The notes below the pieces were generated by a model, which did not search any database, had not been told where the DNA came from, and worked only from the letters and a program-made list of their open reading frames with translations. DNA of 64,000 nucleotides, taken from positions 62,001-126,000 of the forward strand of contig NZ_PRDB01000007.1 of the NCBI RefSeq assembly GCF_002925905.1, read 5' to 3'. Within the stretch, counting starts at the first letter, position 1. Every line of letters begins with the position of its first letter. This DNA is from Klebsiella michiganensis. GTDB taxonomy: Bacteria; Pseudomonadota; Gammaproteobacteria; Enterobacterales; Enterobacteriaceae. The position numbers and the translations under genes were made by a program. Below are positions 1-8,329 of the stretch, piece by piece.

Positions 1-2
1 TC

Positions 3-1577
3 TCCGACGTCGGCTTCAGCCAAATCGTGCTCGCCCGCGAGCTGAATCTTCAGCAGATCAAAGCGATTTACGATAACACCGACGCGACCATTGAGTTCTT
101 CATCCACGGCGCGCTGTGCGTGGCCTATTCCGGCCAGTGCAATATTTCCCATGCTCAGACCGGGCGCAGCGCCAACCGCGGCGACTGCTCGCAGGCCTGC
201 CGTCTGCCCTATACCCTGAAAGATGACCAGGGCCGCGTGGTGGCGTATGAAAAGCACCTGCTGTCGATGAAAGACAACGATCAGACCGCCAACCTGGCCG
301 CGCTGATCGATGCCGGGGTACGTTCCTTCAAGATTGAAGGCCGCTACAAAGATATGAGCTATGTGAAGAACATCACCGCGCACTATCGCCAGATGCTCGA
401 CGCCATCATTGACGATCGCGGCGACCTGGCCCGCGCCTCGGCGGGGCGTACCGAACACTTCTTTGTTCCGTCAACGGATAAGACCTTCCATCGCGGCAGC
501 ACCGACTATTTTGTCAACGCGCGCAAAGGCGATATTGGCGCGTTTGACTCGCCGAAGTTTATTGGTCTGCCGGTGGGGGAAGTCCTGAAAGTCGGTAAAG
601 ATTTTCTCGACGTTGAGGTGAGCGAAACGCTGACCAACGGCGACGGCCTGAACGTGATGATCAAACGTGAAATCGTCGGCTTTCGCGCCAACACGGTGGA
701 GAAAACCGGCGAAAACCGCTATCACGTATGGCCGAACGAGATGCCCGCGGATTTACACAAAGTGCGTCCGCATCAGCCGTTAAACCGCAACCTCGATCAT
801 AACTGGCAGCAGGCGCTGCTGAAAACCTCCAGCGAGCGCCGCATCGCCGTCGATATCGAACTGAGCGGCTGGCAGGAGCAGCTGGTCCTGACGATGACCA
901 GCGAAGAGGGCGTGAGCGTCACCCACACGCTGGACGGCGAGTTTGCCGAGGCGACCCAGGCGGAGAAAGCGCTGGCGAACCTGCGCGATGGCGTGGCGAA
1001 GCTCGGCCAGACCCTTTACTATTCGCGCAACGTTGAGATTAACCTGCCCGGCGCACTGTTCGTGCCAAACAGTCTGCTGAACCAGCTGCGCCGTGAAACG
1101 GCGGAAATGCTTGATGATGCGCGTCTGAAGGCCGTGGTGCGCGGCAGCCGCAAGCCGGTTTCGGTGCCGCCGCCGGTCTATCCGGAAACGCATCTGTCGT
1201 TTCTGGCTAACGTCTACAACCACAAAGCGCGCGAGTTTTATCAACGTTACGGCGTTCAGCTGATCGACGCCGCCTATGAAGCTCATGAAGAGAAGGGCGA
1301 CGTGCCGGTCATGATTACCAAGCACTGCCTGCGCTTTGCCTTCAACCTGTGTCCGAAACAGGCCAAAGGTTCGATTAAAAGCTGGAAAGCGACGCCAATG
1401 CAGCTGATCCACGGCGATGAAGTGCTGACGCTGAAGTTTGACTGCCGCCCATGCGAAATGCACGTGGTCGGTAAGATAAAAAACCATATCCTGAAAATGC
1501 CGCTGCCGGGCAGCATCGTGGCGTCCGTGAGTCCCGATGAGCTGATGAAAACCCTGCCGAAACGCAAGGGCGCCTGA
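3..1577 (+). CDS. rlhA: 23S rRNA C2501 hydroxylase RlhA (U32 peptidase-like), 5' partial
   Basis: C-terminal part of RlhA (formerly YdcP), which hydroxylates C2501 of 23S rRNA. The reading frame is open from base 3, and the first residues (SDVGFSQIVLARELN) belong to the U32 family body, so the true start lies before the window. The family cysteines are visible early, in CVAYSGQCN and GDCSQACR, followed by the RSFKIEGRYK motif typical of U32 proteins. A further cysteine group (CLRFAFNLCPK, then CRPCEMHV) sits near the C-terminus. Family knowledge says four conserved cysteines are needed for activity, probably for a metal or Fe-S site. It converges on yncJ, as in E. coli. Function is assigned by homology and the E. 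coli gene order. Confidence 0.93.
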   Translation, partial: SDVGFSQIVLARELNLQQIKAIYDNTDATIEFFIHGALCVAYSGQCNISHAQTGRSANRGDCSQACRLPYTLKDDQGRVVAYEKHLLSMKDNDQTANLAALIDAGVRSFKIEGRYKDMSYVKNITAHYRQMLDAIIDDRGDLARASAGRTEHFFVPSTDKTFHRGSTDYFVNARKGDIGAFDSPKFIGLPVGEVLKVGKDFLDVEVSETLTNGDGLNVMIKREIVGFRANTVEKTGENRYHVWPNEMPADLHKVRPHQPLNRNLDHNWQQALLKTSSERRIAVDIELSGWQEQLVLTMTSEEGVSVTHTLDGEFAEATQAEKALANLRDGVAKLGQTLYYSRNVEINLPGALFVPNSLLNQLRRETAEMLDDARLKAVVRGSRKPVSVPPPVYPETHLSFLANVYNHKAREFYQRYGVQLIDAAYEAHEEKGDVPVMITKHCLRFAFNLCPKQAKGSIKSWKATPMQLIHGDEVLTLKFDCRPCEMHVVGKIKNHILKMPLPGSIVASVSPDELMKTLPKRKGA

Positions 1578-1588
1578 TAACGAAATCG

Positions 1589-1822
1589 CTACTGGTAGTG
1601 ATGCATTTTTGGTTTCCGCGCATTCTGCCAGTGGTGCTGCTCGCGCAGGTCGGAGGCGGCGTCTTCCGCCTGGCTGCGCAGCTCGTCGCTATCGGCTTCG
1701 TGCTGTAACTGCTGTTCGAGACTCTGTACCGGGAAGAAATCGTGTCCGTGCTGGCGGGCCAGCACGTGCCCGGAAAACAGGGCGCACGCCAGCAGTAATG
1801 TTGAAACGCTTCTTCTGAACAT
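1589..1822 (-). CDS. yncJ: YncJ, small exported DUF2554 protein
   Basis: A protein of about 77 residues with an N-terminal signal peptide (MFRRSVSTLLLACALFSG, probable cleavage after VLA) and a charged mature part containing EADSDELRSQAEDAA. This matches E. coli YncJ, which occupies the same place next to rlhA. An in-frame ATG four codons upstream (1834) would add MEKE. I prefer 1822 because the family starts MF and because GGAAAAAGAG just before it can act as the ribosome binding site. The function of the family is unknown; a periplasmic location is likely. Confidence 0.8.
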   Translation of the reverse strand: MFRRSVSTLLLACALFSGHVLARQHGHDFFPVQSLEQQLQHEADSDELRSQAEDAASDLREQHHWQNARKPKMHHYQ

Positions 1823-1936
1823 CTCTTTTTCCATGCTATCGGCGAATGGGGCTACTATGCCAGGGGCTGGGTGAGATTATTACGTCGGTTGGCAAAGAAG
1901 CGAAAAGCCTTTGTCAGCATCGCCTGACGGATGGCG

Positions 1937-1966
1937 AAAAAAAGCCCGATGGTGTCGCCATCGGGC
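1937..1966 (-). terminator. Rho-independent terminator of the quinol oxidase operon
   Basis: A perfect 9-bp stem (GCCCGATGG with CCATCGGGC, five-base loop) is followed on the minus strand by seven T. It lies just after the small DUF2474 gene, so it should end the cioAB transcript. Confidence 0.85.
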
Positions 1967-1991
1967 CGAATAACATTACGTGACGGGCGGA

Positions 1992-2117
1992 TCAGGCCTT
2001 CAGCCCGGCGGCCGTCATCAGCAGCCGAAATCCCATGCTTACCGCCGCCAGCGCCAGCACGCTGCCTCCCCACAGGACCACCATCCATAACGTGCGCTTA
2101 AGCCATACTCGTTGCAT
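1992..2117 (-). CDS. DUF2474 small subunit of the bd-type quinol oxidase
   Basis: A 41-residue membrane protein that begins MQRVWLKRTL and continues with one hydrophobic helix (about residues 10-35). Its ATG overlaps the TGA of the cydB-like gene (TGATG), so the two are translationally coupled. Single-helix proteins at this place in bd-oxidase operons are accessory subunits: CydX in the classical oxidase, DUF2474 in the cyanide-insensitive type. The tryptophan-rich start followed by a GGSVLALAA helix fits DUF2474 better than CydX. It is the last gene before the operon terminator. A role in assembly or stability of the oxidase is inferred from the family. Confidence 0.8.
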   Translation of the reverse strand: MQRVWLKRTLWMVVLWGGSVLALAAVSMGFRLLMTAAGLKA

Positions 2118-3127
2118 CAGTGATACCCCTCGCCGTGTTGAACTTTGCCGCGAAAAACGTAGTAGCTCCAGAAGGTGTAGCCGAGGATCACCGGCAGAAT
2201 AAGCAGCGCGCCAACCAGCATAAAGCCCTGGCTTTGCGGCGGCGCGGCGGCCTGCCAGAGGGTGATGCCCGGTGGAATAATATACGGCCAGATACTGATT
2301 CCCAGCCCGCTAAAGCCGAGAAAGATCAGACCCAGCGTGAGGACAAACGGCAGCAGGTGGCTGGCGCTGTTGCGCAGCGCTCGCCACAGCCAGGCGCTTA
2401 TCGCCGCGACCAGCAGCGGTACCGGCAGCAGGAAGAAGAGATTTGGCAAGCTAAACCAGCGCTCGGCGATGGCCGTCTGCGCCAGCGGGGTCCAGATGCT
2501 GATGGCGACAATTACCGCCAGCAGCGCCAGCAGCAAACCGCGCGCGGTCACGCGCATATTGCGGTGGAGCGCATTCTCGCTCTTCATCACCAGCCAGCTG
2601 GCGCCCAGCAGCGCATACGCAATGCACAGTCCCAGGCCGCAGAACAGGGTAAACGGCGTAAACCAGTCAAACATCCCGCCGCTGAAGCTGCGGCCGCTGA
2701 CCGCGAAGCCGTTGATCACCGCGCCGACGACCATCCCCTGGGTGAAGGTGGCCAGAATCGAACCGCCCATAAAGGCGCGATCCCAGAACGGGCGGTGCGA
2801 TGGCGTCGCGTTAAAGCGGAATTCAAAAGCGACGCCGCGGAAAATAAGCCCGATCAGCATCAGGGTAAGGGGGATCGCCAGCGCGTCGATAATTACCGCA
2901 TAGGCCAGCGGAAAAGCGCCAAACAGGCCCGCGCCGCCGAGCACCAGCCAGGTCTCGTTGCCATCCCAGACCGGCGCGACGCTGTTCACCATGACGTCGC
3001 GATCCGCCGCGTCCCGCGTGGTACTGAATAAAATGCCAATGCCCAGGTCGAAGCCGTCCATCACGATATACATCAGGGTGGCGAAGACGATGATGACAAA
3101 CCAAATAACCGATAAATCGATACCCAT
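2117..3127 (-). CDS. cioB: Cytochrome bd-type (cyanide-insensitive) quinol oxidase subunit II
   Basis: Inner-membrane subunit II of a bd-family quinol oxidase, 336 residues. The N-terminus (IWFVIIVFATLMYIVMDGFD) has the MDGFDLGIG motif of CydB proteins. The WDGNETWLV motif follows near residue 55, and about eight further membrane segments can be read. The start codon overlaps the subunit I stop (TAATG), and the stop overlaps the DUF2474 start, giving a tightly coupled three-gene operon. Length is shorter than typical CydB and close to CioB/CbdB. The symbol reflects the short Q-loop partner; without a phylogeny it could equally be called cbdB or appB-like. Confidence 0.88.
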   Translation of the reverse strand: MGIDLSVIWFVIIVFATLMYIVMDGFDLGIGILFSTTRDAADRDVMVNSVAPVWDGNETWLVLGGAGLFGAFPLAYAVIIDALAIPLTLMLIGLIFRGVAFEFRFNATPSHRPFWDRAFMGGSILATFTQGMVVGAVINGFAVSGRSFSGGMFDWFTPFTLFCGLGLCIAYALLGASWLVMKSENALHRNMRVTARGLLLALLAVIVAISIWTPLAQTAIAERWFSLPNLFFLLPVPLLVAAISAWLWRALRNSASHLLPFVLTLGLIFLGFSGLGISIWPYIIPPGITLWQAAAPPQSQGFMLVGALLILPVILGYTFWSYYVFRGKVQHGEGYH

Positions 3128-4524
3128 TACCAGGACTCCTTCTGCTGTACATGGTCCGTTGCGGCGGAAAGCGGGCGGGCAGGCGTACCGGCGCCAGGCG
3201 GCTGAGCGTCCTGCGGCCCTTTGCGAATCAGACGCAGCATATAGCTATAACCGACGCCGAATACCGAAGCGTAGACGACGATAAACGTCAGCAGACTGAT
3301 GGACATATGCAGGTCGCCGTGAGCGGAGACGGCATCTGCGGTACGCTGTACGCCGTAGACGACCCACGGCTGGCGGCCCACCTCGGTGGTCACCCAGCCC
3401 GCGAGGATAGCGATAAGCCCCGATGGCCCCATCCATAGCGCAAAGCGTAAAAAGGGTCGGGAGTGATAGAGGCGACCGCGATAGCGCAGCCACAGGGCCA
3501 GCGCGCCGAGCAGGATCATCAGCATGCCGAGGCCGGCCATCAGACGGAAGGACCAGAACACGATGGTGGCGTTAGGGCGATCTTCCGCCGCGAACTCTTT
3601 CAGCGCGGGAACCTGTTTATCCAGGCTGTGGGTGAGGATCAGGCTGCCGAGGGCCGGGATTTCCAGACCATAGCGCGTCCGTTCCTGCTGCATATCCGGC
3701 CAGCCGAACAGCAGCAGCGGCGTGGGTTCTCCGGGGATATTCTCCCAGTGACCCTCGATAGCGGCGATTTTCGCCGGCTGGTGCTTGAGCGTATTCAACC
3801 CGTGCATATCGCCAATCATGGCCTGAACCGGGGCGACAATCAGCGTCATCCACAAGGCCATGGAGAACATCGCGCGAACGGCGGGCGTGTTGTTGCCGCG
3901 CAGCAGGTGCCAGGCTGCCGATGCGCCGACAAACAGCGCGCTGCTGAGAAAGGCCGCCACCGACATATGCAGCAGACGGTAGGGAAACGACGGGTTAAAG
4001 ATAACCGCGAACCAGTCCACCGGCACTACCTGGCCATTGACGATCTCAAACCCCTGCGGCGTTTGCATCCAGCTATTGGACGCGAGGATCCAGAAGGTGG
4101 AGATTATCGTCCCCAGCGCCACCATGCAGGTGGCGAAGAAGTGCAGGCCCGGCCCGACGCGGTTCCAGCCGAACAGCATGACGCCGAGGAATCCGGCTTC
4201 AAGGAAGAAGGCGGTCAGAACTTCGTAGGTCAGCAGCGGGCCGGTTATGCTCCCGGCAAACTCGGAGAATCCGCTCCAGTTGGTACCAAACTGGTAGGCC
4301 ATGACCAGACCTGAGACCACTCCCATGCCGAAGTTGACGGCGAAAATTTTCGACCAGAAGTGGTAGAGCGAGCGCCAGGTCGGGTTTTTCGTTTTTAACC
4401 ATAAGCCTTCGAGAACCGCCAGGTAGCTGGCTAACCCGATGGTGATGGCGGGGAAGATGATATGAAATGACACGGTGAAGGCGAACTGGATCCGCGCCAG
4501 GTGGAATGCATCAAGACCGAACAT
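3127..4524 (-). CDS. cioA: Cytochrome bd-type (cyanide-insensitive) quinol oxidase subunit I
   Basis: Catalytic subunit I, 465 residues, which oxidises ubiquinol and reduces oxygen at the inner membrane. Residues expected of the family are present: the early histidine (H21, in FTVSFHIIFP) for heme b595, the FFLEAGFLG segment, and the GRQPWVVYG motif near residue 380. The protein is well short of E. coli CydA (522) and AppC (514). The missing length falls in the periplasmic quinol loop, which is the hallmark of the CIO branch. The operon lies between yncJ and ydcR, where E. coli has no oxidase genes. Cyanide resistance is family knowledge, not seen here. Confidence 0.88.
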   Translation of the reverse strand: MFGLDAFHLARIQFAFTVSFHIIFPAITIGLASYLAVLEGLWLKTKNPTWRSLYHFWSKIFAVNFGMGVVSGLVMAYQFGTNWSGFSEFAGSITGPLLTYEVLTAFFLEAGFLGVMLFGWNRVGPGLHFFATCMVALGTIISTFWILASNSWMQTPQGFEIVNGQVVPVDWFAVIFNPSFPYRLLHMSVAAFLSSALFVGASAAWHLLRGNNTPAVRAMFSMALWMTLIVAPVQAMIGDMHGLNTLKHQPAKIAAIEGHWENIPGEPTPLLLFGWPDMQQERTRYGLEIPALGSLILTHSLDKQVPALKEFAAEDRPNATIVFWSFRLMAGLGMLMILLGALALWLRYRGRLYHSRPFLRFALWMGPSGLIAILAGWVTTEVGRQPWVVYGVQRTADAVSAHGDLHMSISLLTFIVVYASVFGVGYSYMLRLIRKGPQDAQPPGAGTPARPLSAATDHVQQKESW

Positions 4525-5019
4525 GCAGAACTCCGCAATAAAATTGATTCAGCGCAATTCTAGGCCTCCACCATGGCGGTTAGCAGGAACAGAAACCCTG
4601 TTTTTATCTATAACAGTTATGGATTTGAGTTTCGGTTATCTTGTGATAAATCCTTTTTTCTAAAATCAAGCTATTTCACACCCGCGGATAGTAAGTTATT
4701 TTAATTAGACGTTAGGGCTGCAAGTCAGCATTTAAACGTTCCTTTGGGTAAGCAATATTTATATATCTATTATAAATATAGATGTGCTGAATAATTCATA
4801 AATTGTGTATCAATCCTACAATAAAATAATTGATTGTTTTTACTGCACGCACGTATGCCTTCATTAACGCTGGTTTCGTATGCTGTGGGTTTTAATCTGG
4901 GATTTTAACTCAGCCTGATTTGAGCGCTGAGTTAAGGATATGTTTAATACATACCCGTAATTTTATGGGTTGTTATTGGATAGTGTATTTATTGATTATA
5001 TTTTACAGAGGATGTGATT
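4525..5019 (+). other. AT-rich intergenic region with a perfect inverted repeat
   Basis: Between the divergent cioA and the small ORF at 5020 the sequence is strikingly AT-rich and has no convincing gene. It must hold the cioA promoter. The one clear element is a perfect 10-bp inverted repeat, TTAACTCAGC (4905-4914) and GCTGAGTTAA (4926-4935). It has an 11-base spacer and no T tract on either side, so it looks more like an operator or a structured leader than a terminator. Confidence 0.5.
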
Positions 5020-5115
5020 GTGTCGACTAATGGACTTCGTAGCTTATGTACTGTTTTGTTAATTATGACTTTTTTCTGGATACTGGTTGTTAGTGGGATG
5101 GTTATGCTATTTTAA
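5020..5115 (+). CDS. Putative 31-residue membrane protein (GTG start)
   Basis: A short frame starting GTG at 5020 with a good ribosome binding site (AGAGGA, 5007-5012, seven bases before the start). It encodes a short polar head (VSTNGLRS) followed by a single hydrophobic helix rich in L, V, M and F and ends at TAA. The layout resembles enterobacterial one-helix small proteins such as YnhF, but I do not recognise the exact family. A hairpin followed by a short T run lies 115 bases downstream. Evidence is limited to start signal, hydrophobicity and position in otherwise gene-free DNA; expression is unproven. Confidence 0.45.
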   Translation: MSTNGLRSLCTVLLIMTFFWILVVSGMVMLF

Positions 5116-5230
5116 ATAATAGCTTATCGTTTAATCACCTGAGTTTATTCTGCATCAGGTGGATATATGAGCAATAAACGAATGGCTTAGCTGTAAGTAA
5201 TTCGTGCTATCGCCAATGCCAATCTTTGTA

Positions 5231-5264
5231 AATAGGTCAGTATATAAATACTGGCCTATTTTAT
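5231..5264 (+). terminator. Probable terminator upstream of ydcR
   Basis: A 13-bp stem (AATAGGTCAGTAT with ATACTGGCCTATT, one G-T pair) closes a four-base loop, and TTTTAT follows. It would end transcripts coming from the small ORF at 5020 and insulate ydcR. Confidence 0.6.
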
Positions 5265-5308
5265 AAACTGATATACAATTGTGCTGACATTTTCTTGCGG
5301 ATTGTTAT

Positions 5309-6721
5309 ATGAAAAAGTACCAGCAGCTGGCGCAGCAGATTACCGAACAGATTGGCCTTGGGGTGTGGTTACCCGGCGACCGGCTGCCCTCACTGCGGGA
5401 ACAGGTGGTCAGCAGCGGGATGAGTTTCATGACCGTCAGCCACGCCTACCAGCTGCTGGAAAGCCAGGGCCGGATCATTGCCCGCCCGCAGTCCGGCTAT
5501 TATGTCGCGCCGCAGCCGATCAAACAGCGCCAGCCTGAGCCGCCCGCCCAGGTGACGCGCGATGAGTCCGTTGATATCAATACCTACATCTTCGAGGTGC
5601 TGCAGGCCAGCCGTCAGGCGTCCATGCTGCCCTTTGCCTCCGCTTTTCCCGATCCGCGCCTGTTTCCGCTGCCGCAGCTTAACCGCTCTCTGGCGCAGGT
5701 CAGCAAAACCGCCACCGCCATGAGCGTGATTGAAAACCTGCCGCCGGGGAATGATGAACTCCGCCATGCCATTGCCCGCCGCTACGCGCTGCAGGGAATG
5801 AATATCTCGCCGGATGAAATCGTCATCACCGCCGGAGCGCTGGAGGCGTTGAACCTTAGCCTGCAGGCCGTTACTGAACCGGGCGATTGGGTCGTTGTGG
5901 AAAACCCCTGCTTCTACGGGGCGCTGCAGGCGCTGGAGAGGCTGCGCCTGAAGGCGCTGTCGGTGGCGACCGATGTCAAAGAGGGCATTGACCTCGACGC
6001 GCTGGAGCAGGCGTTGCAGAATTACCCGGTTAAAGCCTGCTGGCTGATGACCAACGGGCAAAACCCGCTCGGCTTTACCCTCAGCGCGGAGAAAAAAACG
6101 CAGCTGGTCGCGCTGCTGGCGCGCTACAAGGTGATGCTGATTGAAGATGATGTCTACAGCGAGCTCTATTTCGGCCGCGAGAAACCGCTGCCGGCAAAGT
6201 ACTGGGATCGCGACGATATGACGCTGCACTGCAGCTCTTTTTCCAAGTGCCTGGTCCCCGGGTTCCGCATTGGCTGGGTGGCGGCGGGCAGGCACGCCCG
6301 ACGCATTCAGCAGCTACAGCTGATGAGCACGCTCTCAACCAGTTCACCCATGCAGTTGGCGCTGGTGGATTACCTCTCGACCAAGCGCTATGACGCCCAT
6401 TTGCGGCGTTTGCGCCGCCAGCTTGCCGAGCGCAAGCAGCTGGCCTGGCAGGCGCTGCTGCGCCATCTGCCCGCAGAGGTGAAAATCCATCATAGCGACA
6501 GCGGCTATTTTCTCTGGCTTGAGCTCCCCGCCGGGAGCGACGCGGGGGAGCTGAGCGCCCGCGCGCTGGCGTATAATATCAGCATTGCGCCGGGGAAAAT
6601 GTTCTCCACCTCCGCTAGCTGGACCGCATTTTTTCGCTTTAATACCGCGTGGGGCTGGGGCGAAAGAGAGGAGCAGGGGGTTAAGCGGCTGGGCGAACTG
6701 ATTCGCGAGATGCTGGCGTAG
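5309..6721 (+). CDS. ydcR: MocR-type PLP-dependent regulator YdcR
   Basis: 470 residues. An N-terminal GntR winged helix (about 1-75, with GDRLPSLREQ and SYQLLESQGRI-like features) is fused to a class I aminotransferase-like domain (about 110-470). The PLP-binding lysine lies in HCSSFSKCLVPGFRIGW near residue 315, preceded by MIEDDVYSELYF. Length and order match E. coli YdcR, which also precedes ydcS. Such MocR proteins sense amines or amino acids through PLP and regulate neighbouring genes, so control of ydcSTUV-patD is a fair inference. The ATG at 5309 has only a weak ribosome binding site. Confidence 0.92.
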   Translation: MKKYQQLAQQITEQIGLGVWLPGDRLPSLREQVVSSGMSFMTVSHAYQLLESQGRIIARPQSGYYVAPQPIKQRQPEPPAQVTRDESVDINTYIFEVLQASRQASMLPFASAFPDPRLFPLPQLNRSLAQVSKTATAMSVIENLPPGNDELRHAIARRYALQGMNISPDEIVITAGALEALNLSLQAVTEPGDWVVVENPCFYGALQALERLRLKALSVATDVKEGIDLDALEQALQNYPVKACWLMTNGQNPLGFTLSAEKKTQLVALLARYKVMLIEDDVYSELYFGREKPLPAKYWDRDDMTLHCSSFSKCLVPGFRIGWVAAGRHARRIQQLQLMSTLSTSSPMQLALVDYLSTKRYDAHLRRLRRQLAERKQLAWQALLRHLPAEVKIHHSDSGYFLWLELPAGSDAGELSARALAYNISIAPGKMFSTSASWTAFFRFNTAWGWGEREEQGVKRLGELIREMLA

Positions 6722-6735
6722 CTGGGATGGCGGTC

Positions 6736-6778
6736 CGCTTGCCCGGGCAGGGGAAGTTTATTGGCGCCCGGGCAAGCG
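6736..6778. repeat. Perfect 13-bp inverted repeat after ydcR
   Basis: CGCTTGCCCGGGC (6736-6748) pairs perfectly with GCCCGGGCAAGCG (6766-6778) across a 17-base loop, 14 bases after the ydcR stop. There is no T tract. The GCCCGGGC core resembles the REP elements elsewhere in the window, so it may be a solitary REP-like unit acting as a 3' stabiliser. Confidence 0.6.
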
Positions 6779-6993
6779 CAGAATATCCCTGACCGGTCCG
6801 GCCGCCACCCGGCAAAAAACCGCGGCGGCAGAGAAAACGGTTTTTTCATTTATCCGGGGTTTTGTTTATATCCAGCGGTTATCACTTTCCTTAAAAATAT
6901 GCCGCTGACGCAGGCTGAATATCATGCCCGTTATTATTGTTTCGCGGTAAACCATATGAAATTTGCATAGTCATATTAACTCGCTAACCGCTT

Positions 6994-7002
6994 GTCTATA
7001 AT
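6994..7002 (+). promoter_or_regulatory. Candidate ydcS promoter -10 element
   Basis: TGTCTATAAT ends at 7002 and is a strong extended -10 of the kind favoured by RpoS polymerase. No good -35 hexamer lies at the usual distance. E. coli ydcS is reported as RpoS-dependent, which fits. It is 163 bases before ydcS. The rest of 6779-7164 shows nothing else I can name. Confidence 0.4.
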
Positions 7003-7164
7003 CCGCAAAGTCAGCCCGTGTCGCACGTTTTGTGCGTAATGCGCCCCTTGTCACAACCTGAATAAATTTCCCCGGGAGGCCATAGCGTGCCGTCTACTGT
7101 TATTAAGGGAGATATTTTTACGGCATGGCTGCCGCTCATTTTCTTGTGACAGGAGTAAGACCCG

Positions 7165-8310
7165 ATGAGCAAAAAAATTGCCCGTGGCAGCCTTTGCGTG
7201 CTGGGTATGGTTTGCCTGACGGCGCAGGCCGCCGAGCCGCCGACATCTCTCGATAAAGGCGAAGGCCGTCTCGATATTATCGCCTGGCCGGGATATATCG
7301 AACGGGGACAGACCGATAAAAGCTACGACTGGGTAACCCAGTTTGAAAAAGAATCCGGCTGTCAGGTCAACGTCAAAACCGCCGCCACGTCCGACGAGAT
7401 GGTCAGCCTGATGGCGAAAGGCGGTTATGACCTGGTCACCGCGTCCGGCGACGCCTCGCTGCGCCTGATTATGGGCAAGCGCGTGCAGCCGATTGACACC
7501 GCGCTGATCGCTAACTGGAAGTCCCTCGACCCGCGCGTGGAAAAAGGCGCGTGGTTCAACGTCAACGGTAAGGTTTACGGCACTCCCTACCAGTGGGGGC
7601 CGAACCTGCTAATGTACAACACGAAAACCTTCCCGACGCCGCCGGACAGCTGGAGCGTGGTGTTCGTCAAACAAAACCTGCCGGATGGTAAAACCAACCT
7701 GGGCCGCGTGCAGGCCTATGACGGGCCGATTTATATTGCCGATGCCGCGCTGTTCGTCAAAGCCACCCAGCCGCAGCTGGGTATCAGTGACCCCTATCAG
7801 CTTACCGAAGCGCAATATCAGGCGGTACTCAAGGTGCTGCGCGATCAGCACGCCCTGATTCATCGCTACTGGCACGATACCACCGTACAGATGAGCGATT
7901 TTAAAAACGAAGGCGTTGTGGCCTCCAGCGCCTGGCCCTATCAGGCCAACGGTCTGAAGGCGGAAGGTCAGCCGATTGCGACCGTTTTCCCGAAAGAGGG
8001 CGTCACCGGCTGGGCGGATACCACCATGCTGCATAGCGACGCGAAACACCCGGTCTGCGCCTATAAATGGATGAACTGGTCGCTGACGCCGAAAGTGCAG
8101 GGGGATGTCGCGGCCTGGTTTGGTTCGCTACCGGTGGTACCCGAGGGGTGCAAAGCCAGCGCGCTGCTGGGGGACAAAGGCTGCGAGACCAATGGTTACA
8201 ACGAATTTGCCAAAATCGCGTTCTGGAAAACGCCGGTAGCGGAAGGCGGGAAATTTGTTCCCTATAGCCGCTGGACCCAGGATTACATTGCGATTATGGG
8301 CGGTCGTTAA
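7165..8310 (+). CDS. ydcS: Periplasmic binding protein YdcS of the putative putrescine ABC transporter
   Basis: 381 residues with a signal peptide (MSKKIARGSLCVLGMVCLTAQA, cleavage before AEPP). The mature part is a family 1/PotD-like solute-binding protein, nearly colinear with E. coli YdcS, including LDIIAWPGYIERGQTDK and the C-terminal YSRWTQDYIAIMGGR. It starts the ydcSTUV-patD operon. By context it should capture a polyamine, probably putrescine. E. coli YdcS has also been reported to have polyhydroxybutyrate synthase activity. AGGAG lies upstream of the ATG. Confidence 0.93.
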   Translation: MSKKIARGSLCVLGMVCLTAQAAEPPTSLDKGEGRLDIIAWPGYIERGQTDKSYDWVTQFEKESGCQVNVKTAATSDEMVSLMAKGGYDLVTASGDASLRLIMGKRVQPIDTALIANWKSLDPRVEKGAWFNVNGKVYGTPYQWGPNLLMYNTKTFPTPPDSWSVVFVKQNLPDGKTNLGRVQAYDGPIYIADAALFVKATQPQLGISDPYQLTEAQYQAVLKVLRDQHALIHRYWHDTTVQMSDFKNEGVVASSAWPYQANGLKAEGQPIATVFPKEGVTGWADTTMLHSDAKHPVCAYKWMNWSLTPKVQGDVAAWFGSLPVVPEGCKASALLGDKGCETNGYNEFAKIAFWKTPVAEGGKFVPYSRWTQDYIAIMGGR

Positions 8311-8329
8311 GTCGCCGGAGGCGAAGAAC

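Noticed and set aside
2120-3031. 303-codon plus-strand frame
   Set aside because: It lies entirely antisense to the cioB gene, which has overlapping operon partners and clear family motifs; the antisense product is arginine/glutamine-rich low-complexity text.
7022-7036. Sigma-54 promoter before ydcS
   Set aside because: CGCAC-GTTTT-GTGC is a short palindrome but lacks the GG-N10-GC core of sigma-54 promoters.
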